Below are positions 37,161 through 45,286 of a stretch of DNA of 64,000 nt, piece after piece (position 1 is the stretch's first letter; the number at the start of each line of letters is the position of its first letter). The DNA lies in NCBI GenBank assembly GCA_019634635.1, contig JAHCBB010000003.1:124001-188000 (forward strand), in the 5' to 3' direction. The position numbers were made by a program, and so were the translations under genes. The notes beneath the pieces are model-generated. The model did no database searches. It was not told the DNA's origin and was given only the letters and a program-made list of their open reading frames with translations. The DNA comes from Verrucomicrobiia bacterium (lineage in GTDB: Bacteria > Verrucomicrobiota > Verrucomicrobiia > Limisphaerales > UBA9464).

Positions 37161-38753
37161 TCACCTTGGTGCACCGACGGCGCTCCCCGACGGTGCCGAC
37201 GGTCGCGGCCGGACATTTCTCAGGAGGATCAAAGGCCGTTGCGCCTCCTCCCATGCCTCCATCAGGAAGGCTGGAACCGGGGTGGGTCCCTTGATGTACG
37301 AGCCGAGCAGGAAGTCCACGGCGCCATCCCCGTCGAAGTCCCCGCCATCCAGGGCAAGCCAGCGTCCGGTCGCGCTCTCGGCAAACGTGCTGGCCTGAAA
37401 GCGACCCGTCCCGTCGTTCTGCAGGAACACAAAACTTCCCCGGGGCGAGCGTTGGTAGTCCGGGAAGAACGCGATGGCGGCGATGTCCAGATCGCCATCC
37501 AGGTCCACGTCCCGCGCCACCGCCCTGTAGGCGCCGTACATCGGGAAAAAAGACGCCTCCTTCCATCCACCCTCCGGCTGGGACAGATGGATCCGGATGC
37601 CGTGGTAGCGCTTCGAGGGCGAGGTGAATTCGCCATTGTCGCCGTTGGTCACCAGGAAGTCGGGGCGACCGTCGCCGTTGAAGTCCGCGGTCTCGAAATG
37701 GCTGTGCCCCCAATACGGGGGACGCTGGAACACCGTGGTGCGCTCGAATCCGCCGCGGCCGTTGCCTAGGAACAGGAACAACGCCTCGGTCTCCTGGGCC
37801 ACCAGGGCCGCAATGTCGGGATGCCCGTCGCCGTTGAAGTCCGCGATTTCCGTCCGCAGCGTGCCCGGCAGCCCAAAGAGCTCGTGCTCCGTCAGACCGC
37901 CATCCGGACGCGCCTCCCACCAGGAGAGCCGGCCCACGTTGTTGCCGAAGACGCTGACGACGTAGTCGAGCCGGCCATCGCCGTTGAGGTCCGCGGCGTT
38001 GGCATCGGCCGTGCGCGGCAGATCCGCGATCAGGTCCGGACCCCGCTGCCATCCCGCCGAATTGGTCAGCCAGAACACCGCGCCCCGGAGGTCGTCCGCC
38101 GGCAGGAAGCTGCCAAGGCCGCCGGTCAGGATGCCCCCGGGGAAATGCCGAAGCGACGCCACGGCATTGCCCACCGGCACCACCCCGGCGAACCGGCCGT
38201 CGCGTCCGACCACCACCACCGCCTGCCGCTCGTTGTCCGCCACGAGCGCCCCACCGTCCGGAAGCACCCTTACGGAAGTCACCGAGGGCCGGGGTACACG
38301 GACCTCGGGAACCACCACCTCAAATCCCGGAATGCCAACCGCGATGGGCGGCGGTGCCTCCTGGGGCAACGACTGTTCGGGGGCGGTTGCAAGATAGTAG
38401 GCCGCGAGGTCCAGCCACTGCGTTTCGGAGATCACCGGCTTATCCGGGATGCGACGTTGTTCGCGCAGGAGACGGATGTTGGCGCTTTGTTCCAGATCGG
38501 GAGACGAGAACCCCAGCCGGTACTTCATCCGCGGCAGCACCTGGTCGTGCCAGGTGGCCCGGTCCAGCGCCTGAGGCTCCGGGAAAAGGTGACAGGTGAC
38601 ACAGTAGGTCCGGGCAAGCTGGCCGCCGCGGCGCACGGCCGCCGGATCGGAGGGATCCGGAAGGCCGGTCCCGGCGGCGCCAAGCTGGGCCAGCAACACC
38701 ACGAAGGCCCCCAGTAGGAAGGCCGGCCGATGGATGCTGTGAAATCGTGGCAT
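37161..38753 (-). CDS. Exported FG-GAP/VCBS protein with N-terminal cytochrome c
   Basis: Product of 530 residues. A signal peptide (FLLGAFVVLLAQLGAAG) is followed by a single haem motif CVTCHLF (about residue 51). The rest forms repeated FG-GAP/VCBS calcium-binding blades: AADLNGDGRLDYVVS, IADFNGDGHPDIAAL, TADFNGDGRPDFLVT, ARDVDLDGDLDIAAI and GGDFDGDGAVDFLLG. This suggests a secreted beta-propeller or adhesive protein with an attached haem, as seen in several Planctomycetes-Verrucomicrobia paralogues. The start at 38753 (MPRFHSIHRP) follows the usual signal; an ATG at 38777 is 24 bp upstream. Confidence 0.84.
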   Translation of the reverse strand: MPRFHSIHRPAFLLGAFVVLLAQLGAAGTGLPDPSDPAAVRRGGQLARTYCVTCHLFPEPQALDRATWHDQVLPRMKYRLGFSSPDLEQSANIRLLREQRRIPDKPVISETQWLDLAAYYLATAPEQSLPQEAPPPIAVGIPGFEVVVPEVRVPRPSVTSVRVLPDGGALVADNERQAVVVVGRDGRFAGVVPVGNAVASLRHFPGGILTGGLGSFLPADDLRGAVFWLTNSAGWQRGPDLIADLPRTADANAADLNGDGRLDYVVSVFGNNVGRLSWWEARPDGGLTEHELFGLPGTLRTEIADFNGDGHPDIAALVAQETEALFLFLGNGRGGFERTTVFQRPPYWGHSHFETADFNGDGRPDFLVTNGDNGEFTSPSKRYHGIRIHLSQPEGGWKEASFFPMYGAYRAVARDVDLDGDLDIAAIAFFPDYQRSPRGSFVFLQNDGTGRFQASTFAESATGRWLALDGGDFDGDGAVDFLLGSYIKGPTPVPAFLMEAWEEAQRPLILLRNVRPRPSAPSGSAVGAPR

Positions 38754-38898
38754 GCGACGAACCCGTGCAATCAACACGCATCCATCCCCGGGAACAAGCG
38801 CGGGAACCTGGTGCCGGGCCCCGGGATCACCGCGAGGGCGGCGGCGGACAGGAAACCTGCGTTGCCGCCAATCCCCGTCTCCCTATGATGCCGCCGAC

Positions 38899-39783
38899 AT
38901 GGCAGCGATCGCACCGCCCCGGCTTCCACGCTGGCCCTTCGTCGTCGGGGATCTCGTCCTGGTCACTGCGGCGGCGACGGTGGTCCTTCTGGGTCACCGG
39001 CCGCTGACCCCGTCGCACGCGCTGGTCATCGCCGGTCTGTGTGCCGCGGGCGCCTGGGTGATGATCCTGCCGTTCCTCAAGGAGCATGCGGCGGCCGTCC
39101 GGCTCCAGGAACAACTCGGCCTTGCCGATACCGCACGACAGATTGGTGAGCTCCGGTCCGTCGCGGATGCCGTCCGGGACACCACCGCCCAATGGCAGGC
39201 GATCCACGACGGCACGCTCCAGGCTTCGAGGGCCGCTGCAACCACGGTGGAGCAGGTGACGAAGGAGGCCCGGGATTTGACCGAGGCCCTTGGACGGGCC
39301 AACGACCAGGAGAAGCAGGCCCTGCGGTTGGAGGCTGAGAAACTCCGCCGCGGCGGCACCGAGCACCTGCAGGTGCTGGTCCATGTGCTCGACCACGTCC
39401 ACGCCCTGTTCCAAGCCGCAGCACGTCACGGGAACACCCCGCTGGTGACCCAGCTGGGGCAGTTTCGTGCGGCCTGTCTGGATGCCGTCCGCCGGATCGG
39501 ACTCGTCTCGTACGAAGCCCAGTCCGGGGAGCCGTTCGACCCCACCGCCCACCAGACTCCGGAATCCCGCGAGCCCGGCCCCGGAGCCCGGATCGCGTCC
39601 ACCATCGCGTGCGGCTACACCTACCAGGGGCAGGCGCTCCGACGCATCCTGGTGACCGTCGCCGAGGAAGAAACGTCACCCCGGGAAAACCGCGTCCCGG
39701 ATCCCGAATGGGTCACGCCGATCCGCGAAGTTGCGGAGGACCCGACACTGGATCTGCCCCTTGAGGACGGCGATCCGTCCTGA
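38899..39783 (+). CDS. Membrane-anchored GrpE-like protein
   Basis: Product of 294 residues starting MAAIAPPRLPRWPFVVGD. Two N-terminal hydrophobic helices (about 12-33 and 40-58) are followed by a long coiled coil (about 65-155, rich in Q, E, A, K). The C-terminal domain resembles GrpE: HVLDHVHALFQAAA, then FRAACLDAVRRIGLVSYEAQ, then GEPFDPTAHQTPES, and a closing TIACGYTYQGQALRRILVTV. In normal GrpE these form the nucleotide-exchange head that acts on DnaK, but GrpE is cytosolic and has no transmembrane part. The tethering is unusual; a role on a Hsp70-like partner at the membrane is an inference. Confidence 0.68.
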   Translation: MAAIAPPRLPRWPFVVGDLVLVTAAATVVLLGHRPLTPSHALVIAGLCAAGAWVMILPFLKEHAAAVRLQEQLGLADTARQIGELRSVADAVRDTTAQWQAIHDGTLQASRAAATTVEQVTKEARDLTEALGRANDQEKQALRLEAEKLRRGGTEHLQVLVHVLDHVHALFQAAARHGNTPLVTQLGQFRAACLDAVRRIGLVSYEAQSGEPFDPTAHQTPESREPGPGARIASTIACGYTYQGQALRRILVTVAEEETSPRENRVPDPEWVTPIREVAEDPTLDLPLEDGDPS

Positions 39784-39812
39784 AACCCGGCGAGCCGCAG
39801 CGTGGCCGGCGC

Positions 39813-40214
39813 CTACTTCGCGCCCTGATCAATCCAGGCACGGACCAAAGCCACCTGCTCCGGCGTCAACGGATCCGCCTTGCCGTCCGGGGGCATCTCG
39901 ATGTCCGGGTCCAGCCTCGAAATGCTGTGCACCAGCGGGCTTCCGGCGCTGTCTCCCTTCAGGACGGCGTCCCCGCTCTCCCCGGGTTTCAGCGCCGCCT
40001 CGAGGGAATCCAGCCGGTACTTGCCCTTCTGTTTCTCCGCCCCATGACACTTGACGCAGGACTTTTCGAAGAGCGGCTTGATGTCCTTGTCGAAGGTGAC
40101 GCCCTGGACCGGGGCCGGGGCCGGGAGTTTGCCGGGATCCACCCCGGCGATGCAGAGGACGACGGCCCCGGTGAGGAGGCCCAGGGATGTGAGGACTCGA
40201 TTTGCGGTGTTCAT
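39813..40214 (-). CDS. PSCyt1 planctomycete-type cytochrome c
   Basis: Product of 133 residues with a signal peptide (VLTSLGLLTGAVVLCIAG) and one haem motif SCVKCHGAEK (about residue 55). The pattern TFDKDIKPLFEKSCVKCHG, YRLDSLEAALKPGESG, IEMPPDGKADPLTPEQVALV and WIDQGAK is the PSCyt1 domain, which usually accompanies membrane-bound dehydrogenases. Here it stands alone, divergent from the VTC operon. Start chosen at the ATG giving the signal peptide. Confidence 0.87.
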   Translation of the reverse strand: MNTANRVLTSLGLLTGAVVLCIAGVDPGKLPAPAPVQGVTFDKDIKPLFEKSCVKCHGAEKQKGKYRLDSLEAALKPGESGDAVLKGDSAGSPLVHSISRLDPDIEMPPDGKADPLTPEQVALVRAWIDQGAK

Positions 40215-40378
40215 GCGATCAAACGGACGGGAGGCTGAGTCGCCACCCCGGCGCAGGTCAAAGGCAATCCGAACTCCAGATCGGGGGAACTTTGTAACGG
40301 CACAGCGTGTGCTAGGATGGGCGTACTCCGCGACGGCTGCAACCGGGAGACGGCCTCCAGAATTTCTTTGAGAATTGC

Positions 40379-40411
40379 GTGACAATTTTGTGTCATCGAA
40401 GTGACGGACGG
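40379..40411 (+). promoter_or_regulatory. Pho-box-like triple direct repeat
   Basis: Three segments begin GTGAC, GTGTC and GTGAC at 40379, 40390 and 40401, exactly 11 bp apart, and the TGTCAT in the second matches the core of PhoB sites (7-bp repeats every 11 bp). It ends 34 bp before the start of the VTC polymerase gene. A phosphate-responsive operator would fit the enzyme's role. This is a pattern match, not proof. Confidence 0.5.
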
Positions 40412-40444
40412 GTGCAACCCTCGGGGCAACGGACGACGCACGAC

Positions 40445-41290
40445 ATGGGCGAGGACAAGCTACAATTGCAGCGATGGGAGCTGAAGTACGTGGTTCCCGA
40501 GGAACTCGCACTGGCCGTGCGGGAATTCGTCCGCCCGTACCTGGAGCTCGACGAGTATGGCGCCAAGCGGCCCGACCTCAGCTACACCATCCACAACCTC
40601 TATCTCGATTCCACGGACCTCGCCATCTACTGGGGCACGATCAACGGCAACAAGAACCGCTACAAGCTGCGCCTGCGATTCTACGAGGACAACACGCACG
40701 CCCCGGTCTTCTTCGAGATCAAGCGCCGGATGAACGACGCCATTCTCAAACAGCGCTCCGGCATCAAGCGCTCGGCGGTGGAACCGGTGCTCGCGGGTCA
40801 CCTGCCGTCGCCATCGGAACTCGTGTCCGGGGATCCCCGCCAGCTGGTGGCGATCCAGCGCTTCGTGGACCTCATGCACCGGGACCGCGCGGTCCCGGTG
40901 GCGCACGTGCGCTACGACCGGGAGGCCTGGATCAGCGTGGCCGACAACTCGGTGCGGGTGACCCTGGACCGCAACGTCGCGATTTCGCCCGAGTTCGTGA
41001 CCCGGTTTTCCGAGCAGATGGACGACCCGACCTGCGTGTTTGGCCGGCTGGTCGTGCTCGAGTTGAAGTTCACCGGACGGTTCCCGGACTGGTTCAAGGA
41101 ACTCGTGCGCGTTTTCAACCTGCGCCAGGGGTCGGCGTCCAAGTATGCCGACGGCGTGGCGCGGAAGGGCGAAGCCTCCTTCTGCCCGGCGGGCGTCACC
41201 CCGTTTGCGGCGATGTCGGCGGCGGCATCCGAACGACGGCGCGAGGCCCGCCTGAGCCGGCTCGACAACCTCCTCGCGACCGCGGCATAA
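40445..41290 (+). CDS. VTC-domain polyphosphate polymerase-like protein
   Basis: Product of 281 residues. The VTC domain, a tunnel-shaped triphosphate-binding fold, is recognisable from RWELKYVVPEELALAVREFV near the N-terminus, LYLDSTDLAIYWGTINGNKN, RYKLRLRFYEDNTHAPVFFE with IKRRMNDAILKQRS, and LELKFTGRFPDWFKELVRVF. In yeast VTC4 this fold polymerises ATP gamma-phosphate into polyphosphate. No membrane segment is seen in this subunit. The next gene (41303) starts 12 bp later and encodes a membrane protein of the type commonly found with bacterial VTC genes. Confidence 0.87.
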   Translation: MGEDKLQLQRWELKYVVPEELALAVREFVRPYLELDEYGAKRPDLSYTIHNLYLDSTDLAIYWGTINGNKNRYKLRLRFYEDNTHAPVFFEIKRRMNDAILKQRSGIKRSAVEPVLAGHLPSPSELVSGDPRQLVAIQRFVDLMHRDRAVPVAHVRYDREAWISVADNSVRVTLDRNVAISPEFVTRFSEQMDDPTCVFGRLVVLELKFTGRFPDWFKELVRVFNLRQGSASKYADGVARKGEASFCPAGVTPFAAMSAAASERRREARLSRLDNLLATAA

Positions 41291-41302
41291 CCCGGGTGAG
41301 GC

Positions 41303-41989
41303 ATGGGCAACTTCCTCCTGCACGGCGACTACAGCAGCGGGCCGGATGATCTCATGGGCATGGCCCTTGGGATGATGCTCGCCTTCCTGGGCGGGCACGT
41401 TGTGGCCTGGGTGTACATGGCCTGCCACAGCGGCCTCAGCTACTCCCGCTCCTTCGTCAACGCCCTGGTGGTCCTCTGCCTGATTGTTTCGGTGGTGATG
41501 ATGGTGATGGCGAACAACCTGCTCATCGCCTTCGGGCTGATGGCCGTGTTCGCCATCGTCCGGTTCCGCAACATCCTGCGCGACACACTCGACACCACCT
41601 ACATCCTCGCCTCGATCACCATCGGGATGGCCTGCGGCACCCGGAAGTTCACCACCGCCATCGTGGGCACCCTCGTGTTCGCGATCCTCATGCTCTACCT
41701 GCACTGGACGCAGTTCGGGGTGCGCCACCGGTACGACCTGATCCTCAATCTGCACTGGGGGCGTCCGCAGGGGGATCTGGGCGAGTTGTCGGGACTGCTC
41801 GACCGGCACGCGCGGCGGACCACGATTGCCAGCCAGCGGTCCAACGTCGGCTACGAGGGCACGGATCTGAGCTACCGGCTGCTGCTGCGCGACCACTCCC
41901 GGCTGGAGGAACTGCTCGGCGAGCTTCGGGCCCTTCCCGGAGTGTCCCGGGTGACCAGCCTGCGGGCGGAGGATGAATCCGAAGTGTGA
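41303..41989 (+). CDS. DUF4956 family membrane protein
   Basis: Product of 228 residues with about four transmembrane segments (about 20-40, 48-66, 66-85, 105-130). The conserved core FGLMAVFAIVRFRNILRDTL, DTTYILASITIGMACGTRKF matches DUF4956, which co-occurs with VTC polymerases in bacteria. The C-terminal cytosolic part (about 150-225) resembles a small regulatory fold. Overlaps the next gene's possible GTG start (41986). Likely a membrane partner of the VTC polymerase; function not established. Confidence 0.86.
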   Translation: MGNFLLHGDYSSGPDDLMGMALGMMLAFLGGHVVAWVYMACHSGLSYSRSFVNALVVLCLIVSVVMMVMANNLLIAFGLMAVFAIVRFRNILRDTLDTTYILASITIGMACGTRKFTTAIVGTLVFAILMLYLHWTQFGVRHRYDLILNLHWGRPQGDLGELSGLLDRHARRTTIASQRSNVGYEGTDLSYRLLLRDHSRLEELLGELRALPGVSRVTSLRAEDESEV

Positions 41990-41994
41990 CCCTG

Positions 41995-43257
41995 ATGGAA
42001 CCCCTCCCCCGCATTCCGGCGCCCCCGGGCGCCGTCTTTCGAGAGTTCCGCATCGCGGTCCTGCCGGTGGTGGTGTTTGCCACGGTGCTCGGGATGACCG
42101 TGGTCACCTGGAAGCGCTACGTCGGGCCGTCCCAGCTTGTGGGCGAGGTCGAGGCCATCCGGGCCCAGATCGCGCCCCCGCAGAGCGGCGAGATTGCCGC
42201 ACTGCAGGTCCGCTTACTTGAGCAGGTCCGCGCCGGCCAGCCGCTCGCGGTCGTCATCCCGACCGACCCCCGGGCCATCGCTGCAAAACTCGACCTCGGA
42301 CGCCAGCGCCTCGAACTGCTGCGCGAGAGCCTCGACGCGCGTCTGCGTCAGCAAAACAACCAGATCTCCCTCCTGCGGCTGCAACTGGAGTGGATGGATC
42401 AGCGCGCCCAACTCGCCTCCCTGAAGGCGCATCAGACCTATTTCCAGCTCGAGCTCGACCGCCAGGAGCAGCTGATGAACTGGCTGCGCGAACGCGCCCG
42501 GATCACCGAGTCCCGCTTTCATGACGAGGCCGCGCCCGGCTCCGGTGGCGTTTCCGGCGCCCCCGATTCCGAAGCCGAAGCCGAAGCCGAAGCCGAAGCC
42601 GAAGCCGCAACCACCCCGGCGCCGCAGTCGCCCACCTGGATCCTGTCCGGTGCCGGGCTGGAACGGGTGGCCGACTACCAGATCGCCACCCGTGACCTTG
42701 CGGACGTCACCGGCCAGATCCGGGAGCGGGAGCAACTGGTCGCGGGGATCGAGCGGGCCATGGAGGACTTGAAGCCCGAGGCCGGGCGCATTGACGCGGA
42801 AATGCCGGCGGTGGTGCGCGCCGTTCTGGATTTCGAGGATCAGGAGCTGCGGGCCATGGAATCCCAGGTGCAACCGATCACGCTGGTGGCTCCGATGGAC
42901 GGCACCGTCTCGAGCGTGCTCCGTCGGGTCGGCGAGCACGTCCTCGCCGGGGAAATTTTCCTGACGATCAGCGCCCTGGAATCCCGCCAGGTTGTCGGGT
43001 ATCTCCGCCAACCCGCCAATCTGGAGCTCACCACCAATACGCTCATGACGGTCCGGTCCCGTTCGCGGCACCACGACACCGGGGTTGGGAGGGTGGTGGC
43101 GATTGGCACGCAGATGGAGCCGATCCTGCCGCAACTGCTTCCCCGCGCCGCCTCCCCCAGCACCATCGAGTACGGCCTGCCATTTCTCGTCAGCCTGCCC
43201 CCCGGGCTCCGGGTCATCGGTGGCGAGGTGGTGGACCTGCATCCGACCGGTCCGTGA
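41995..43257 (+). CDS. HlyD-like membrane fusion protein
   Basis: Product of 420 residues. An N-terminal transmembrane helix (LPVVVFATVLGMTVVTW) is followed by a biotinyl-lipoyl-like half (PPQSGEIAALQVRLLEQVRA), a long coiled coil (about 85-290), and the closing half VAPMDGTVSSVLRRVGEHVL with AGEIFLTIS. This is the periplasmic adaptor architecture of HlyD/efflux systems. Within the coiled coil is an acidic SEAEAEAEAEAEAA run encoded by six GAAGCC repeats (42571-42606). It lies 3' of the VTC and DUF4956 genes; a CotH-like gene, often found with VTC, is absent, and no transporter or outer-membrane channel is adjacent. Confidence 0.8.
   Translation: MEPLPRIPAPPGAVFREFRIAVLPVVVFATVLGMTVVTWKRYVGPSQLVGEVEAIRAQIAPPQSGEIAALQVRLLEQVRAGQPLAVVIPTDPRAIAAKLDLGRQRLELLRESLDARLRQQNNQISLLRLQLEWMDQRAQLASLKAHQTYFQLELDRQEQLMNWLRERARITESRFHDEAAPGSGGVSGAPDSEAEAEAEAEAEAATTPAPQSPTWILSGAGLERVADYQIATRDLADVTGQIREREQLVAGIERAMEDLKPEAGRIDAEMPAVVRAVLDFEDQELRAMESQVQPITLVAPMDGTVSSVLRRVGEHVLAGEIFLTISALESRQVVGYLRQPANLELTTNTLMTVRSRSRHHDTGVGRVVAIGTQMEPILPQLLPRAASPSTIEYGLPFLVSLPPGLRVIGGEVVDLHPTGP
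42571..42606 (+). repeat. Hexanucleotide microsatellite in coding sequence
   Basis: Six perfect tandem copies of GAAGCC, encoding six Glu-Ala pairs inside the HlyD-like protein. Copy changes would alter length by two residues without a frameshift. Confidence 0.9.
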
Positions 43258-43380
43258 TCCCGGGGCCGGCATCGGGCGGCGCGCCGCACCGATTTCCGGC
43301 CTTCGATCAAAAAACCGGCTTGCCGCCCGGGGCGTCCCATCCCATATATCGCGGGCCACTTTTATCCATCGCCCCACCCC

Positions 43381-43620
43381 ATGGCTGACATCGCAAACAA
43401 GTATCCGGAGAACGTCACGGGACGCTACTTCGTGGACAACCAGTGCATTGACTGCGACCTGTGTCGCGAAACCGCGCCCAACAACTTCACGCGTTGGGAG
43501 GAGGGCGGCTACAGCTATGTGAAGAAGCAGCCCGAAAGCCCCGAGGAGGAGGCGGCCTGCAAGGAGGCCATGGAGGGCTGCCCCGTCGAGGCCATCGGCA
43601 ATTTTGGTGACCAGTCCTGA
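43381..43620 (+). CDS. 4Fe-4S ferredoxin, small
   Basis: Product of 79 residues. The cluster ligands are visible as CIDCDLC (C-X2-C-X2-C) plus a fourth cysteine in EGCPVEAIG. Only one such set is present, so it probably carries a single [4Fe-4S] cluster. A cytosolic electron carrier. No redox partner is adjacent. A strong terminator follows. Confidence 0.9.
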   Translation: MADIANKYPENVTGRYFVDNQCIDCDLCRETAPNNFTRWEEGGYSYVKKQPESPEEEAACKEAMEGCPVEAIGNFGDQS

Positions 43621-43662
43621 GGGAGCATCCCGGATTTCTACAGCGGAGGTCTCCGCCCACAG

Positions 43663-43685
43663 GCCCGCTTCACAGCGGGCTTTTT
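43663..43685 (+). terminator. Rho-independent terminator
   Basis: GCCCGCT-TCAC-AGCGGGC forms a perfect 7-bp stem with a 4-base loop, followed by five T. It lies 42 bp after the ferredoxin stop. Confidence 0.9.
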
Positions 43686-43750
43686 CGTTTTCAACGAGCC
43701 CTCCCCCCGAGGAGCGAAGGGCCCCGTTCACGGCTCGACCAAGGTCCGGA

Positions 43751-44701
43751 TCAGCTTGCGGCCGGTGGGAGCCGGGTCAACGCCTTCCCCTCCCGACGCT
43801 GCACAACGGCCTCCACCTTGGGGACGTACATCTGGGTCTCCGCGGGAAGCCGGGTGGCGATCTCATCGTAGCTGCGTGCGTTGCGGGACTTGAGGAGACC
43901 TCCGACCCGCCCGGGCCCAGCATTGTACGCCGCCAGCGTCAGCCGCCATTCCCGAAACTGAAGGTACAACGTCCTCAGGTACGCTGCCGCACCCCGGGCA
44001 TTCTTGTCGCCCAAGAGCCGCTCGTCCTGGGGCCGGAGCTTCAGCCCCAGGGATTCAGCGGTGGCCGGCATGAGCTGGTACAATCCCACCGCACCCGCCG
44101 GGCTGCGCGCCTGTGGATCGAACGAGGACTCCACCTCGGCCAGCCAGACCAGTTCTTGAGGAACCCGTTGCCCACGAAAGACCGGCTTGAGGCGTGGCAC
44201 CCAGGCCTGAGCGCCCTTCGGAGCCGGCGTCCGCCGCACCTGCGCCTCCCAGGCCTGCCGCTCCCGCACCGGGGTTGGATTGGTCCGCGGAGGCACCGGC
44301 CGGTCGGGGCGCGGCGCTGGGACCCTCACCGTCAACTGGTCTGCCACGTCGAAGTAATCCATCCGGGGCCGCAGCCATCCGGCATAGGGCCGGATTGCCG
44401 GGACCCGTTCCAGGATCGGCAGCACCGTTTCGGCCGTGCTGCGAAAGCGGGCAACATCCACCACGTAGTCCCCTTGGAACTGTTGTTGCAGACCTTTCAA
44501 CAGCGCCTCGGCTTGAGTCGGATCCACCCCGCCGCGGATCGTCTTCAGGGCCGATTCGTCCAGAGACTCCTCCGCCAGGCGCCGGCCCGAGCGCAGGAGG
44601 TCGTCCAGCGACAGGACGTCCGGCGGCGCCGCAACCGCCAGTGCCGGGCCATGGGCGGCCAGCATCAGGAAACGGCGCCGCGTGTGGGCAGACATGGGCA
44701 T
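43751..44701 (-). CDS. Lytic transglycosylase (SLT family)
   Basis: Product of 316 residues. It starts MPMSAHTRRRFLMLAAHGPA with an export signal. The catalytic domain is C-terminal, about 180-300: ELVWLAEVESSFDPQARSPA (catalytic Glu in EVESSFDP), GAVGLYQLMPATAESLGLKL and LTLAAYNAGPGRVG. Such enzymes cleave the glycan strand of peptidoglycan with formation of 1,6-anhydro-MurNAc. The N-terminal half is helical and of unknown role. The 5' end is 118 bp from the divergent gene at 44819; a longer frame extends through that intergenic space and was not used. Confidence 0.88.
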   Translation of the reverse strand: MPMSAHTRRRFLMLAAHGPALAVAAPPDVLSLDDLLRSGRRLAEESLDESALKTIRGGVDPTQAEALLKGLQQQFQGDYVVDVARFRSTAETVLPILERVPAIRPYAGWLRPRMDYFDVADQLTVRVPAPRPDRPVPPRTNPTPVRERQAWEAQVRRTPAPKGAQAWVPRLKPVFRGQRVPQELVWLAEVESSFDPQARSPAGAVGLYQLMPATAESLGLKLRPQDERLLGDKNARGAAAYLRTLYLQFREWRLTLAAYNAGPGRVGGLLKSRNARSYDEIATRLPAETQMYVPKVEAVVQRREGKALTRLPPAAS

Positions 44702-44818
44702 CTTCGGAGCAATCTCTGCCGCGCCATGCCCGATGCAAGACCGCCGTTGAGGAACGCGCCGTACCCGGAAAGTTTCGGTTGTGATCCGCGAGCCGGCACG
44801 GGTACACAGCACCCCGCC

Positions 44819-45286
44819 ATGGACGCCCCGGAACCAAGCCTGTCCGAACGGCTTCAATCGAGGATGCAACGGGAACTGCTGCCCCTGTGGCGGTCACGCA
44901 CGCTTCGACTCGCCGCCGTGGCGGTGATCGCCGGCCTCGCCTTCTGGATCTACGGACGCCTCACCGGGACCGGAGATCCCCGACCGTCCTCTCTCGCAGC
45001 CGTCCGGCTTGCCGGCGGATACGCAGGCGGCTTCCTGATCGGATTCGCACTCCGTGGGATCACCCGCTTCGCGCTCGTGGCAGCCGGGGCACTGCTGGGC
45101 GGCCTGGCCGTGCTCAAGCTGACCGGCATCTTCCAACTCGACTGGCAGGGGTTCGAGCGTCAGGTCCGGGAGGGTGCCTCCTGGACCCAGCACCAGGCGG
45201 AAACCGCCCGTCATTGGGCCACCGGAATCCTGCCCACGGGATTCTTCACGGGTTTCGGGCTGTTTCGGGGGTTCCGATGCCGCTGA
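44819..45286 (+). CDS. FUN14-like membrane protein
   Basis: Product of 155 residues with hydrophobic segments at about 29-45, 60-80 and 82-101. The pattern AGGYAGGFLIGFALRGITRF with ALVAAGALLGGLAVL followed by a W/Q-rich amphipathic part fits FUN14-type proteins (known in mitochondria as an autophagy receptor domain; bacterial role unclear). Its last 10 bp overlap the start of the exonuclease III gene. Confidence 0.62.
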   Translation: MDAPEPSLSERLQSRMQRELLPLWRSRTLRLAAVAVIAGLAFWIYGRLTGTGDPRPSSLAAVRLAGGYAGGFLIGFALRGITRFALVAAGALLGGLAVLKLTGIFQLDWQGFERQVREGASWTQHQAETARHWATGILPTGFFTGFGLFRGFRCR

